From Psoroptes ovis (lineage: Eukaryota; Arthropoda; Arachnida; Sarcoptiformes; Psoroptidae), in the NCBI GenBank assembly GCA_002943765.1, contig PQWQ01000009.1, positions 1,302,001-1,366,000 of the forward strand: a DNA stretch of 64,000 bases, written 5' to 3'. Below the pieces are notes generated by a model. It saw only the letters and a program-made list of their open reading frames with translations, was not told where the DNA came from and did not search any database. The translations under genes and the position numbers were made by a program. Positions 10,828 through 21,923 of this stretch are shown one piece after another. Numbering within the stretch: the stretch's first letter is position 1; each line of letters starts with the position of its first letter.

Positions 10828-13611
10828 ATGAAAATGGGTGAAAATTTCGGTTTTACAACGATGAAAACATCGTCAACATCGACGATTAATCAAATAAAAA
10901 AAGATCCAATGCTATTCGTATGTGAATTAACGAAAAAATCATCGGTGACATTGGAAGAATTGTTGAATGCCCGAAAAACCGTACAAAATTGTGCCGATGA
11001 AACAAATACACAGCTGAAAAAGAATGTATATAAAAATTATCAGCTATTCATCGATACATCTCAAGAAATATCGTATTTGAAAAGTGAAATGTCTCAACTG
11101 AACAATTATTTGAATGATGAATATAAATTATTGGATTCATTATTATCGATATCGATTGGTGGATCGAAAACTGGTCTTACATCGAGCGAGAAAAAAGAAG
11201 CACAAGAAAAAGTGAAAGAAGAACGTGAACGTAAAATGTTACAAATGTCACAATCAACAATGAATGGTTTACCATTGCCAACGAAAGAATTCGGTACTCT
11301 AATGGAAAATATTGAAGGTGGTATCGGTTTGTTGGATAATCGTCAAAATTCATTGGTTTATTGTGATGGTGAAGTGATTGAGTTGGACGAAAATTATTGC
11401 GAAATACAAAATGTTTACCTTGTATTGTTGAATGATGCATTGATAATATCAACATTCAACGTTAATCATCGTACAATGTCGATATCGAATCAAATGCAAT
11501 TCAATTCACCGGTGCCGATTAAGAAATATAAATTTCATTCGATTATCGATCTAGAATCGATTGCTATCGTCAATGTCAAAGATAGACGTTACAATAAATT
11601 TGAAATGGCATTCAAAATATTGATGGGCACACCGGACAAAGTATTTTTGACCAATTCACCAGCTAAAAAGAAAGCTTGGATCGATGCATTTGAAGCGGCG
11701 AAAAAATATCTTCGTTTACAACGACATGATCCACTCTACACTTTAACATCATCGCCACCACCATCATCTTCTTCATCAACGATGAATAATTTGACAAAAT
11801 CCGACACAAATATGCTTTCAAATTATTCAAACATCATGGCTAATCCATCTAGTAATATGATCGTTTCGAATCACCAACCTAAATCGCCATTGACATTTGC
11901 TTCGTCTCCGTTCGAAGAGAATTCAGAAATATTGGAAGAGAATAATCAATCAGATGTCGAGCTACCTTTGTGGTTAGTTGAATTACCCGATGATTTAGAT
12001 GTTTATATTGCTCAACGTAATTTTGATGAAGCTGTAAAACTAGTCACACGTGCCCACGAACATTTCTATCTTTATCCAAAATGGTGCGATAATCAAATGC
12101 ATGTTGATTTGAAATTGAAAATCGATAATAAAATATCGGAATTAGTCGAAGCGTTGAGCAGTGAATTGAATGTGGCTGCAGATCGTTCATTGCAAACTGG
12201 ACCAAGAACATCACGTCGAGCTGTTGCACTTTTGGTACAATTAGGCAAATCATCGTTGGCAATACGATTATTTTTAGATCAACGTAAACGTTTGTTAAAG
12301 TATTATTTCAAACAGCAAAAAATCACTGATGGTGCCACGATTTCATTTATGAAACGTATGACAAATCTATTTTTCAGTCATTTCGTTCAAACAACCAAAG
12401 AATTTTTACGTGCCTTTGAATGTTTATATCAACAAAACAGCGACAATAATCAGCAGTCGAATAATTCTTCATTAACTTGGCCAGATAATAATAATCAAAA
12501 CAGTGATGAATTCATTATCAATTCAAAATGTACCAATTTAGTAAATGCATCATATAGTCATACAGCTTTGGCTTGTTTAAATTCATGGATTTATGATGAA
12601 TTTCACCGATATCTTGGCCTGTTTCCTCGTCATGTTTTCATTAATCAAGTAAATACATCGACAGCTGTCGAATGTTTATCATTGGCCATGAATCAATGTA
12701 AAAAATTACGGCAAACAATCGGTATTGATTTGTTGTTTGTGCTGAATAAAACATTGAAGAATCAAATTGAAAATTTGATCCAAGAAATACATAATAAATT
12801 CATGGAAGCGATTAAATTACGTGCCAATGAAAATCCTATGCAACCATTAGTGTTTGACACTCGAATCAAATTGAATAAATTTCTAATCGAAATGAATGAA
12901 TATGAATTGAATATACAAGATATGATCGTTGAAGATAATGATAATAATGTTGATGGTGATAATAATAATGATGAACACAAATGTTATAAAATTATGCTGA
13001 GTTATAATACTTGTACATTTTCAAAATCATATATGAATACATTGAAAGAATTGTTAAAATTGATGCATGATCCATATACCATTCGGATGATAAACAAAAT
13101 TCTCGTACAATCATTTCAATGGCAAATGAATTATCTGCGTGATTATCTTTATGATTTGCGTGATAGCAATGATAATAACAATGATACAAATTTGAATCTG
13201 GAAGAATTCATTCGTAAAAATATAATTTTCATATTGGACAAGTTCGTACCGATTGTAATTGAAAAATATTGTGAAACATTGAATGTTCGGTCATTTAATC
13301 AAATACAACAAGCTAGTTTACAATATTCACATTTGAAAGAAGAAAATTCACTGTTGACATGTAAATCATTGACACCTGATTATAATAATGATGATGATGA
13401 TGATCAAAATTATAATAATTTCAAATACAATAACAATAGTAATGATAGCAATCGATTTCTATCGCCAATACCTAAACCACGTACAAGAAAAAATCGTTCA
13501 TCATCCGCGGCATCATCTGCATCTTCATCACCATTGCCTAATAATCAACAGCAGCATCAGCATCAACGAGATTTATCATCACCAATTTCATCAAATAATA
13601 CTTATCTGTGA
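10828..13611 (+). CDS. EXOC8: Exocyst complex component 8 (Exo84)
   Basis: Exo84 is an exocyst subunit that tethers secretory vesicles to the plasma membrane; in animals its PH domain binds Ral GTPase. This is one intronless frame of 927 residues from the ATG at 10828; an upstream in-frame TTG is ignored, and a second ATG is at 10834. Seen in order: a Vps51/Exo84 N-terminal coil (LLNARKTVQNCADETNTQLK, ISYLKSEMSQL, about 45-105); a charged helix; a PH domain (about 155-292, from LVYCDGEVIELDENYCEI to KKAWIDAFEAAKKYL); a Ser/Asn-rich linker; then the cullin-repeat-like C-terminal domain starting LPDDLDVYIAQRNFDEAVKL (about 385). The tail from about 860 is low complexity (Asn, Asp, Gln/His runs) with a PKPRTRKNR patch. 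It is longer than vertebrate EXOC8 (about 725) mainly through these Asn-rich insertions. Confidence 0.93.
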   Translation: MKMGENFGFTTMKTSSTSTINQIKKDPMLFVCELTKKSSVTLEELLNARKTVQNCADETNTQLKKNVYKNYQLFIDTSQEISYLKSEMSQLNNYLNDEYKLLDSLLSISIGGSKTGLTSSEKKEAQEKVKEERERKMLQMSQSTMNGLPLPTKEFGTLMENIEGGIGLLDNRQNSLVYCDGEVIELDENYCEIQNVYLVLLNDALIISTFNVNHRTMSISNQMQFNSPVPIKKYKFHSIIDLESIAIVNVKDRRYNKFEMAFKILMGTPDKVFLTNSPAKKKAWIDAFEAAKKYLRLQRHDPLYTLTSSPPPSSSSSTMNNLTKSDTNMLSNYSNIMANPSSNMIVSNHQPKSPLTFASSPFEENSEILEENNQSDVELPLWLVELPDDLDVYIAQRNFDEAVKLVTRAHEHFYLYPKWCDNQMHVDLKLKIDNKISELVEALSSELNVAADRSLQTGPRTSRRAVALLVQLGKSSLAIRLFLDQRKRLLKYYFKQQKITDGATISFMKRMTNLFFSHFVQTTKEFLRAFECLYQQNSDNNQQSNNSSLTWPDNNNQNSDEFIINSKCTNLVNASYSHTALACLNSWIYDEFHRYLGLFPRHVFINQVNTSTAVECLSLAMNQCKKLRQTIGIDLLFVLNKTLKNQIENLIQEIHNKFMEAIKLRANENPMQPLVFDTRIKLNKFLIEMNEYELNIQDMIVEDNDNNVDGDNNNDEHKCYKIMLSYNTCTFSKSYMNTLKELLKLMHDPYTIRMINKILVQSFQWQMNYLRDYLYDLRDSNDNNNDTNLNLEEFIRKNIIFILDKFVPIVIEKYCETLNVRSFNQIQQASLQYSHLKEENSLLTCKSLTPDYNNDDDDDQNYNNFKYNNNSNDSNRFLSPIPKPRTRKNRSSSAASSASSSPLPNNQQQHQHQRDLSSPISSNNTYL

Positions 13612-13848
13612 TTTTATTGATTTTTTCTTCTGATTGAATATTTCTTCAGAATATTATATATTCAAAGCTAAGAAACTTGCTTTTTTTCAAATATTTTAAT
13701 TCAAATAAAATAATAATTCACAAATAATTATTTTAAAATAATTTTCTCATGCTTTTTACAATGATTCATAGTTTTGACATTTGAAAATAATTGAAACTTT
13801 GATCGAAATTTATGAATTTCAATAATATAATATAATATAATCAATCAA
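13612..13848. terminator. Convergent 3' ends of EXOC8 and Topors
   Basis: The stop codons of the two genes are 237 bp apart. The gap is AT-rich, with an AAATAAAATAATAA stretch (about 13,705-13,718) usable as a plus-strand poly(A) signal and a short ATAAT tandem near 13,825. No gene is seen here. Confidence 0.4.
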
Positions 13849-15831
13849 TCAATCACTGTCTGAATAAAGATGATTTTGGAATCGTATCCGATTACTTTGT
13901 GGAGACATGAATAAATGATTAGTCAATGAATGTGACGGTGATAGCACGTGTTCAATGATTTGATTATTTAATTGTTTAAGATTTGCATTCTCATATTGTT
14001 CTAATATTATTTGACAATCACTACTACTGTCAGATGAACTATCGATTGGCGATCGTGATGATGATATATTTGAACTGGTTGCAGTTGTTGTTGAGGTCGA
14101 TACTGATGCAGCTGTAGAGTTGTTTTTGATTTTCAATCTTTGATTGATTTCATCGATTGTTAGCGTTCGTTTTGATGTTAAATTATTCAATTTATTCGAT
14201 CGATATATTTTGGATGAGAACAATACATCTTTAAAGTAATCGGTTAAATGTTGAAAATATTTTGTATTTAATATAGTATCATAATTGTAAAATTTTTTCT
14301 TAATTTCTAACAATAATTTACGGAAAAAATATTCAGAATTTTGTGCATTACGTATTATTCGACGCATTTCACGTACATCGGCTTTAGTATAAATATAACG
14401 AGTATTGGTGACAACAATATGATTATTATTAGTATCATTATCATTGATATTATTAGTGGATGATGGAGAATATGAGTTATTTTTAGTGAATTTCAATTCA
14501 AAATTATTATTATCGTTCATAGCGATCTTTGGTTTCTTCAATCCGCTTGGACCAGGCGTCGATTGAATCTTGCTATCGTCATTACGTTTGTTATTTTCAT
14601 TAATGCAATGTGGCTTATTACTAGACGAATTATCTTTGTCATTATTTTGAATTATTTGTACATCTGAATCGGTTGAATCATCTGAATCAGTCAATAATAT
14701 CACTTCTGGTGAAGATTTGATTGATTTTTGTGGCAATAAATACAATGTATTTTGAATGTATTCATTTGCATCTCTTAATATTGAAACACTACGAGCAAAA
14801 TGATTCAATTCAAGAAAAAATTTATATGAAAAATCATTACAGTTCGGGCAATATTGTTCCAATAATGAACGTAAATTGAAACGAAATTCACTGCTTGATA
14901 TGTTGTATATTTTTAAATTATCTCTTATGTCATCATAAATTTGATTATCAATATAAAAATTTTGAACTTTTTGTAAATTTTCTAAATCAAATTTAGCAAA
15001 TTGTATGATACGTTCTAATAAATCTGGTCGTTCAATGAATGTAATGGCTGACATTTCTTGATAATGTAAATCATTTGGTTGTTCTCGGTACGGTAATAAA
15101 TTATAACTATAAATCATATTACGAAAAAATGTATAAATAATTCCAGCACTACATGAATTGTGTAAACCACGGCGAAAATCATCGATGTGCAATATGAATT
15201 TTTTACTACAATCATCATTATTAACAGTGATTGATTTTAGGTTTGCATGATTTGAAAAATATTCATATAAATAGTTCAATCCAACTTTGAACATGATTGG
15301 TGTTTGAAATAGAAAATCTTTATATTCATTTTCTTTGATTTTTGATTGTTTTCGAATAGTAACTTGACCATAATTATTATTGCTATTATTACGAAGAAAA
15401 TCAATTTTTCGGATTGTTTGTCGGCACACTGGACAATATAATTTGACATTGATCCATTGAAATAAACAATATTGACAAAATTCATGCAAACATGGTAACA
15501 ATAAGGTGTTGTTGTGTATATCTTCTAAACAGATAGCACATTGTTCATTGTCATTATTATTATCTTTGATCATTAATGCAGATAATAAGGATGCATTCGT
15601 TTGTTTTCGTAGCCCATTCGATTGTTTAAGATGTCGTTTGAATTTTCGTTGAATTGAATTTTTCATTTCTTTTCTTTTATGGCTATTATTATTAAAATTA
15701 TTGCTGATGCCATTATTACCATCCACCATTGATTCTGATGGCAATTTTGTCAATGTATTCATTTCCATAATTCTTGGATTATTCAATGATTGAAGTGGTG
15801 AAGATGTATGATCATCAATGATTGAATCCAT
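13849..15831 (-). CDS. Topors: Topors-type E3 ubiquitin/SUMO ligase (RING finger)
   Basis: Topors is a nuclear RING protein acting as both ubiquitin and SUMO E3. This is a single exon of 660 residues. The C3HC4 RING uses C98, C101, C114, H116, C119, C122, C133 and C136 (CAICLED, CLHEFCQYC, CPVCR). Downstream the Topors-specific helical region is recognisable: FRRGLH (start of the FRR block), ERPDLLERIIQFAKFDLENL, and FNLRSLLEQYCPN with FLELNHFARS. Probable SUMO-interacting motifs are VILLTDSDD and DVQIIQ, and a third acidic one near the C-terminus (SDCQIILEQ). The TPGPSG motif also appears in vertebrate Topors. It is shorter than vertebrate (about 1,000) forms and lacks their Arg/Ser-rich tail; Asn/Ser runs fill the linkers. 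It is tail to tail with EXOC8. Confidence 0.85.
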   Translation of the reverse strand: MDSIIDDHTSSPLQSLNNPRIMEMNTLTKLPSESMVDGNNGISNNFNNNSHKRKEMKNSIQRKFKRHLKQSNGLRKQTNASLLSALMIKDNNNDNEQCAICLEDIHNNTLLLPCLHEFCQYCLFQWINVKLYCPVCRQTIRKIDFLRNNSNNNYGQVTIRKQSKIKENEYKDFLFQTPIMFKVGLNYLYEYFSNHANLKSITVNNDDCSKKFILHIDDFRRGLHNSCSAGIIYTFFRNMIYSYNLLPYREQPNDLHYQEMSAITFIERPDLLERIIQFAKFDLENLQKVQNFYIDNQIYDDIRDNLKIYNISSSEFRFNLRSLLEQYCPNCNDFSYKFFLELNHFARSVSILRDANEYIQNTLYLLPQKSIKSSPEVILLTDSDDSTDSDVQIIQNNDKDNSSSNKPHCINENNKRNDDSKIQSTPGPSGLKKPKIAMNDNNNFELKFTKNNSYSPSSTNNINDNDTNNNHIVVTNTRYIYTKADVREMRRIIRNAQNSEYFFRKLLLEIKKKFYNYDTILNTKYFQHLTDYFKDVLFSSKIYRSNKLNNLTSKRTLTIDEINQRLKIKNNSTAASVSTSTTTATSSNISSSRSPIDSSSDSSSDCQIILEQYENANLKQLNNQIIEHVLSPSHSLTNHLFMSPQSNRIRFQNHLYSDSD

Positions 15832-16429
15832 TTAATTTTTTTAAAGGAATAAAATTTAAATCTTTTTGATTTTTCATTTATAGAAAAAAATCAAACACGA
15901 ACACAACGATCTGATTTAACAGACATCAAACAAAACAATCATTTTTAGTTTTTACTTTGAGCAAGTTTAAAGCTCAGTCGTTAGAAGTTTGTACGTGATT
16001 ACAATTTGCGCATGCTCCGTATGTAAACTGTTTCCATTTAATTTTTTTTTGTTCATTCATAAATTCAATGACAAAATTTTTTTCTTTTTAATGAAATCAA
16101 ATCAAAATTAATTGAATGTAATTAATGAAAATTTTTAATAATAATGATCATAATGAATGGAGAAAAGAGGAAATAAATTTTATCAGATGATTTGTTTATT
16201 TGTGTGTGTGCGGTTTTTACTGTTTAATTGCGTGTTTTTGCTTCGTTTTGTTGCTGGTTGTTTGTCAGTGGTTTTAAATCCATAATCTTGTGATAATAAT
16301 AATCTTAAAATATGAATAAAATAAAAAGTATCATCAAGGTGGAAATTAATGAATGAATGAAATGATGGAGAAAAAAAATCCTATAGTTCTCATTAGTTCA
16401 AGGTAGGCGATATTCTATATCTGAACCAT
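15832..16429 (-). promoter_or_regulatory. Topors promoter and MIER 3' region
   Basis: Bases 16007-16018 (TGCGCATGCTCC) closely resemble the NRF1 palindrome (YGCGCAYGCGCR), about 175 bp upstream of the Topors start. The distal part is AT-rich and probably carries the MIER 3'UTR. No coding frame is supported. Confidence 0.4.
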
Positions 16430-18326
16430 TCAACGATTGAATGAAGTATGATGTTGTGGTATTTTATAGATTGAGACCGATGGTGTTAAATTGGCTGCTA
16501 CTGATGAGGATATTGTTGATAATGATGATGATGACGGAGATGATGCAGATGGTGATGTCGATGATGATACCCAAGTACCGTCAATCACAACAGGATTTTT
16601 ACCAACAACAATAGTTGTCATGTTTGTCGGGGATTCAGCATTATTATTTGTTCCGTAATAATTTCCACGATTCGATGATCCTACACCACTGCTGCTAGTG
16701 CAGACAACGATCGGTTTATCATCTACGACATTCGATAAATAATTCAATTAATAAATCTTATTTATTTAATAAACAGAAATTACCATTACTTGAAACATGA
16801 TAATCATTGATTAGTATTGTTTGAGGCTCATTCGATACCTGTATAGTCCTTCCATGTGACATGGATACATTAGTGTCATCATTTGTATGATGATGATTGT
16901 TTTGTGAATGATGATAATTAGACGATGATGATGTTTGAGCTTGTTGTTGTTGTTGAGAATGTGATGATTGTCGACTGGATGATGAGGATGATTGTTGTTG
17001 CTGCTGATGATGATGGTTTGATGATGAGGAATTATTATTACCTTGCGTTTGAAGTTGTTGTTGTTGTGAATTTATTTGGACGTTCGAACTCGTCATAGGA
17101 TTGTTATTATTATTGAATTGTATAGAATTAATTGAAACGTTTTCTTGTTCATCTAAGAATCGTTCCATGTAATCGCTGTAATGGAAAAATTGTATCAAAT
17201 TCAGAACATTTGAGAGTTAGAAAAAGCAACTCACGTGGTGCCAGGATGTAATGAATATTTTTTCTTTTCGATTCGAAATTTACTAGCAAAAATATCATGC
17301 CGTTCAGTTTTTTTCCAAAGATAATAAAAAGAAACAACTTCGCCCACTGTTCGTGTTGGAATCCGAGAATGTTTAATTTGATAGAAATCTTTACCATGAA
17401 CACGAAGGCCACTTTCGAAGGCACGACATTCTTCTTCAGTCCATGGTGTCATCGGTTCACTAATCGGTGCCTTCGGTTCATTATCATTGTCGTGCAAATG
17501 TAATGCTCTTTGCATATCATATTTACATTGGAATAGTGTGAATAAAGCTTGTTCATCATCTTTGATATGTGCTCCATTGGGTAATACAAAATCATTAAGG
17601 CTATCTTCTTCACCTGAAAGCGATATTTTTGCATACTCTAACAAATATTCATCTAAATTCAATGATGGTGGAGCTGGTTTCCACAACAATACATTGTTGT
17701 AATCAATATATGAATCTTGTTCATAATGTTTCAATCCTTCAGGTATAACTGCTTGAAAATCTGACCCAACTTGTATTGTTCTTCTCCATTCATCTTCGTT
17801 GACAGAAAAATCTTCATCAGAATCATCATCAGAAGAATCAGATAATAATTGATTCATATTGTTATTTACTGATGCTGTTGATGATGTTTGCTGACTAGTC
17901 AGATTATTGGAATTTGATGAATCTGATGTCGATTGCTCATTATTATTATTGTTATTATCTGTTGGCTGTTTATCATATCCATACATTCGTAATAATTCTT
18001 CAATTGGAATATCTTTTTCCTAGATTTTTCAAAAATTTCAGAATTAATAACAAATGAGACAAAATGATTAGTTTTTACCTCGTTCAATTTGTCAATTTCA
18101 TCTTTATTGGTAAGCTCATCATCGGCTAATGCTTCTTCTTCATCCATCGTATGTTCATCATCAAAATCATTGACCATCATTTCGGCTGATGGATCAAAAT
18201 CTTGATCTGAATCACTGCCTGCGCTGCTAATGTTAGAATCATTTGTATTGGGCTAAATTTGAACAAAAATGAATAGAAATTAATCAAAAATTTCAATCAA
18301 TGCATCTCATTACTAACCTCAGCCAT
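16430..18326 (-). CDS. MIER: Mesoderm induction early response protein (ELM2-SANT co-repressor)
   Basis: MIER proteins recruit HDAC1/2 through the ELM2-SANT module and repress transcription in the nucleus. Exons are 18326-18318 (only nine coding bases, MAE), 18252-18079, 18019-17235, 17175-16784 and 16722-16430, with GT-AG introns of 59-65 bp, about 550 residues. Seen in order: an acidic N-terminus (SDSDQDFDPSAEMMVNDFDD, DEEEALADDE); the MIER signature EKDIPIEELLRMYGY split by an intron; ELM2 (about 139-237, WRRTIQVGSDFQAVIPE); SANT (about 252-300, TPWTEEECRAFESGL, then RTVGEVVSFYYLWKKTERHD); and KKKYSLHPGTTDYMERFLDE across an intron. The C-terminal third is Gln/Asn/Ser/His low complexity. 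The order matches MIER1 and MIER3; which paralogue it represents cannot be told. Exon 1 rests on the splice pattern and the Kozak-like start. Confidence 0.92.
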
Positions 18327-19878
18327 TTGGATTCGATAATTGGTGAAACAAAAAGAAAAAACAATAATTACAAAGTAAAACAATAACAATAATTGAGTAT
18401 TTTCAAACAATAATGATTATAATAATAATTTAAATGAATCAATTAATCAATAAATTAATAATAATAATAATTGATGACAATATATAACAACAAGTGACAA
18501 TCGAGGAATTCATGTGCATTTGTTTACATAGACGAATCGTTTTTTAATTTTAAACATGTTTTTTTGCATTAGAATCATATGATGATCAGAGAAAATATGT
18601 AACAAATCAATCATTGATGAATATTTATGGCAAACAGACGAATAGTTACTTAATTTTGATTGAAGGATATATTCGGTCAAAATAATGACAAATGTCGAGT
18701 TCTTTTCTTCTTAACAAATAAATTGATGTTTATTTTGATATAAACACAAACAAACAAACGAAAAAAAATTGATTGATTGATGATAATAAACAACAACAAC
18801 AACAACAACAAATAATAGTTAAGGCTAAACGATGATGGTAGAGTCGGCGCCAAGTCAACAAAAACAGATTGATGATTCTCAAATCAGAAAATATTCTTTT
18901 TCGGGAATCATTCATAAATCACGGATCGTAATTTTTTTTTCCGCGTGTATGTTTTTCATTCCTTTTAAATCTGATTTCAAGACGGAAAACAACTTCTTAA
19001 TTGAAATTTTAATCAATTCAAGATGTTATGATTCAGATTTCAATCAATTCTGGCGTTCAAATCACTAATCGGGCGTTAGTCATTTGGTAAAAAAAAAACA
19101 ATAACATTCGATGATCAACACGAGAACCAAACACAAACATCCAAAACTACGATTTACAATTAATACAATTGTTTTTGATGGCGAAGTTAATCAAAAAAAA
19201 AAAAAAAAAAAATTAATTATGATAATCATCAAAAAATTATAAAAATAAATCAACACAAAATAATAAAGTGGCGGTACTGTGTGTTGTGTGTGTGTGTTTA
19301 TGTATGTTTTTCCACCAAAAAAATATTGAAAAAATGTAATACTCACGCGTTGGAAAATAACATGCATACACATAAATGCAATGAATGAAGAGAATATTTC
19401 AATTCAAAATTCTTTAACGACTCTTTTTAGCTTCATTCATTCATTTGTATTATAAAAATACAATGTGTTTGTGTGTGTGTGTAAGGTTGATGAAGCTGGA
19501 AGATTATACAAGTTGCAATTTGCAATGGCAGTTGATGATGGTGGTAGTGGTGATGGTGTTGATGCATTTGTTTTCTTCATTAATGAAAACGCATGCGTTT
19601 TCAATTGCATTAAATTAAAATCTTGTAAAATCAAAATAAGACTATTCCAGTGATTGTAAATGTGAATACATTTACAACAGGTGAGTATGGTACTATTTGA
19701 ATTGATTTGAAAATTTATTAATTATAAAAATTTAGATTTATCAAAAATTAGGTAAATTAAAAAATTTTAAATATAAAAAAATGGATTTTTGTTTAAAATT
19801 ATTAATAAATTATTTGATGCATTTGAATTCGTTTGCGATTTGTTTTGGCCGAATGTGATGGATGATAAATATGATTAT
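18327..19878. promoter_or_regulatory. Intergenic: MIER promoter and Abi 3' region
   Basis: AT-rich, with CAA repeats (about 18,790-18,810), an A-run near 19,192-19,210, short GT runs and an 18-bp perfect palindrome at 19585-19602. A less AT-rich patch (about 19,480-19,640) has short open frames on both strands, but neither shows a family signature. I see no gene here. Confidence 0.4.
19585..19602. repeat. Perfect 18-bp palindrome with CGCATGCG core
   Basis: GAAAACGCATGCGTTTTC equals its own reverse complement. The core resembles a symmetric NRF1-type site, so it may be a dimer-binding site; it lies between the Abi stop and the MIER start. Confidence 0.5.
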
Positions 19879-21545
19879 TCAAAGACATGGTTCAACATAA
19901 TTTCCGGGGAACAAACCAATCACACCGTTCATTACACCTTCGAACCAACCATCATCATTTTTACGTGTCACATAAATGACACAATTTTCTTGAAATGTCA
20001 ATTCATCATCTTTGTCCGCTGTGTAATCATATATTGCAATTACTTTAATGAAAAAAAAATAGGATTATTGAATGCGATCGTTTGGAATTAGATTATAATT
20101 ACCTTTTTCAATATAATTCGATGGTACCCAATCAGGAATATTTTGTTGTCTCATATTAGATGTACTATAAATTGCATTTGGTTTATTTACCATTGAATTT
20201 GGATTATTATTCAAATTTTCACCATGCTCCATTGCTGGTGGTGGTGGAGGTAATGGTGGCGAAGCTATGAATTGAAGAAAATATTCAATGATTTTGATTA
20301 ATTTGTATTTATTATGCAATCATACCTGTGGTATTACGACCATCATAATGATGAATAGGTGATGGTGGATCAGGCAACGATTGATCATTGGAATCTAATG
20401 GCGGCGGTGGTGGAGGAGGACAATTATCATGATTATTATCGATGACCGATTGATTATAATTTGGCGTATGACCATAAACATTTGAATTCAATGAAATAGC
20501 GGATGAACCAGGATGATAATGTGAATAATCAGTCATATATTGTTGATTGATGCCACCGGGAGCATATCCACTTGCTCCGCTTCCAGTACTGCCTGCAGTG
20601 CTCGGCTGTCTTTGAATGTTACTTTTTGGATGTCCAATCGGATAATTTGATTCATAATTTTTGGGCACTTGTGGTGGTGCTATTGGCGGTGCTAATGCTC
20701 GGTACTCTTTATTTTGTGAAGAACGGGATAATGTACCAAAGCCAGAACGAATGGCTTGCGGCGGAGTTGGTGGTTTAGTCGTTGGTGCTGGCCCACTACC
20801 AGTTAATGTATTGTAATGATGATAATGCGATAATGATGACATTGATGATTTAGGTCCTAATGTTTGTACACCACTCATACGACCAACATTAAGTGATGAA
20901 TTCAAACCTGGTAAATAACTTGGTTGATTAGTATCGACAACACCATGACCAATATTGTCTAATAAACTGTAATCGATTGGTTTTCTAATATATTTGGATT
21001 GTTTTTCTTGATTTGCAGGTATCAACACCTTAGGCTGTCGTACCATTGATTTGGCAGATGTTAATAATGCAATTTTTCTACGTGCAACTTTTTCATTATG
21101 GAATTGAAATTTTTGAGATATATAATTCATTTGAGATTCCATTTCGGATATTTGGTTTGTTTGTAATTCCAACATATGCTGTACATTGAAAGCCAAAGTG
21201 TTTATCTGATAAGCAACTGATGCCAATGAATGTGTTGTATAATTTTTGGTATTTTCAAATGCTAATCGTTTATCATCAGCCTATAAAAGAGATTTAGAAA
21301 CGAATTTTCAATTAGAGGATGCATCTATCAATCAAAAGACTACAAACCTCTAAATAAGCTGTTGAACAATAATCAGCAACTTTTTCTAAATTCGATTGTG
21401 TATCCAGCAGGGTTTGCCGTGATTCAGGAACTTCATTGCGTAATAATGAACATAATTCTTCAAGATTTGAATGCGGTTGTTGCTGTTGTGGTTGTTTTCC
21501 ATTTAAATGTTCATTGAAATTGGTTTCAATTGTATCGATGACCAT
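19879..21545 (-). CDS. Abi: Abl interactor (Abi), WAVE complex subunit
   Basis: Abi is a core subunit of the WAVE regulatory complex that controls Arp2/3 actin branching downstream of Rac; its SH3 domain binds Abl and formins. Exons are 21545-21348, 21280-20326, 20264-20103 and 20042-19879, with introns of 58-67 bp, giving 492 residues. The N-terminal WAVE-binding helices read NLEELCSLLRNEVPESRQTL, CSTAYLE/ADDKRLAFENTKNYT and LASVAYQINTLAFNVQHML. The homeodomain-homologous region follows (EKVARRKIALLTSAK). The middle is rich in Pro, Ser and Gly with polyproline (CPPPPPPP and LPPPPPA). The last 56 residues form an SH3 domain (IAIYDYTADKDDELTF, NDDGWFEGVMNGVIGLFPGN, ending YVEPCL). All splice phases agree. 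It shares a divergent promoter with RING1. Confidence 0.95.
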
Positions 21546-21923
21546 TTTGATGAATTTGGTATTGATTGATGATTTGTTTTTTTATTACAATTTACAGCAT
21601 TTAAATTTCCTTTTTGGATACACTAAATATGTCGTTTTGACATTTTTAAATGTAAACAATTAAATGGATACTCCCAAAAAAACATCAGCAATCAACAATT
21701 TTGTTTTTGTTTTTTCTAATGAATCAATTCATAAAGGACGAATTTTTTTTTTTTTGCTCATTTCGAACTGAGCATGCGTCGTTGTGATACGAGCAATAAA
21801 TTTCGTTGATCATATTGTTTTCGTTATTTCACAATTGGCGCTTTAAACGATCAAAACGAAATTTGATTGATAATTTTCTAAAATCTTGAATCATTAAACT
21901 CGAACAAATTCTTATTAAGCAAA
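21546..21923. promoter_or_regulatory. Divergent promoter between Abi and RING1
   Basis: 378 bp separate the two start codons. GAGCATGCGTC (21770-21780) is similar to the Topors-upstream motif read on the opposite strand, and resembles half to most of an NRF1 site. The region also has T-runs; no TATA box is evident. Confidence 0.45.

Noticed and set aside
19465..19653. Open frames on both strands between MIER and Abi in a less AT-rich patch
   Set aside because: About 60 codons, no start context or family signature; probably UTR or regulatory DNA.
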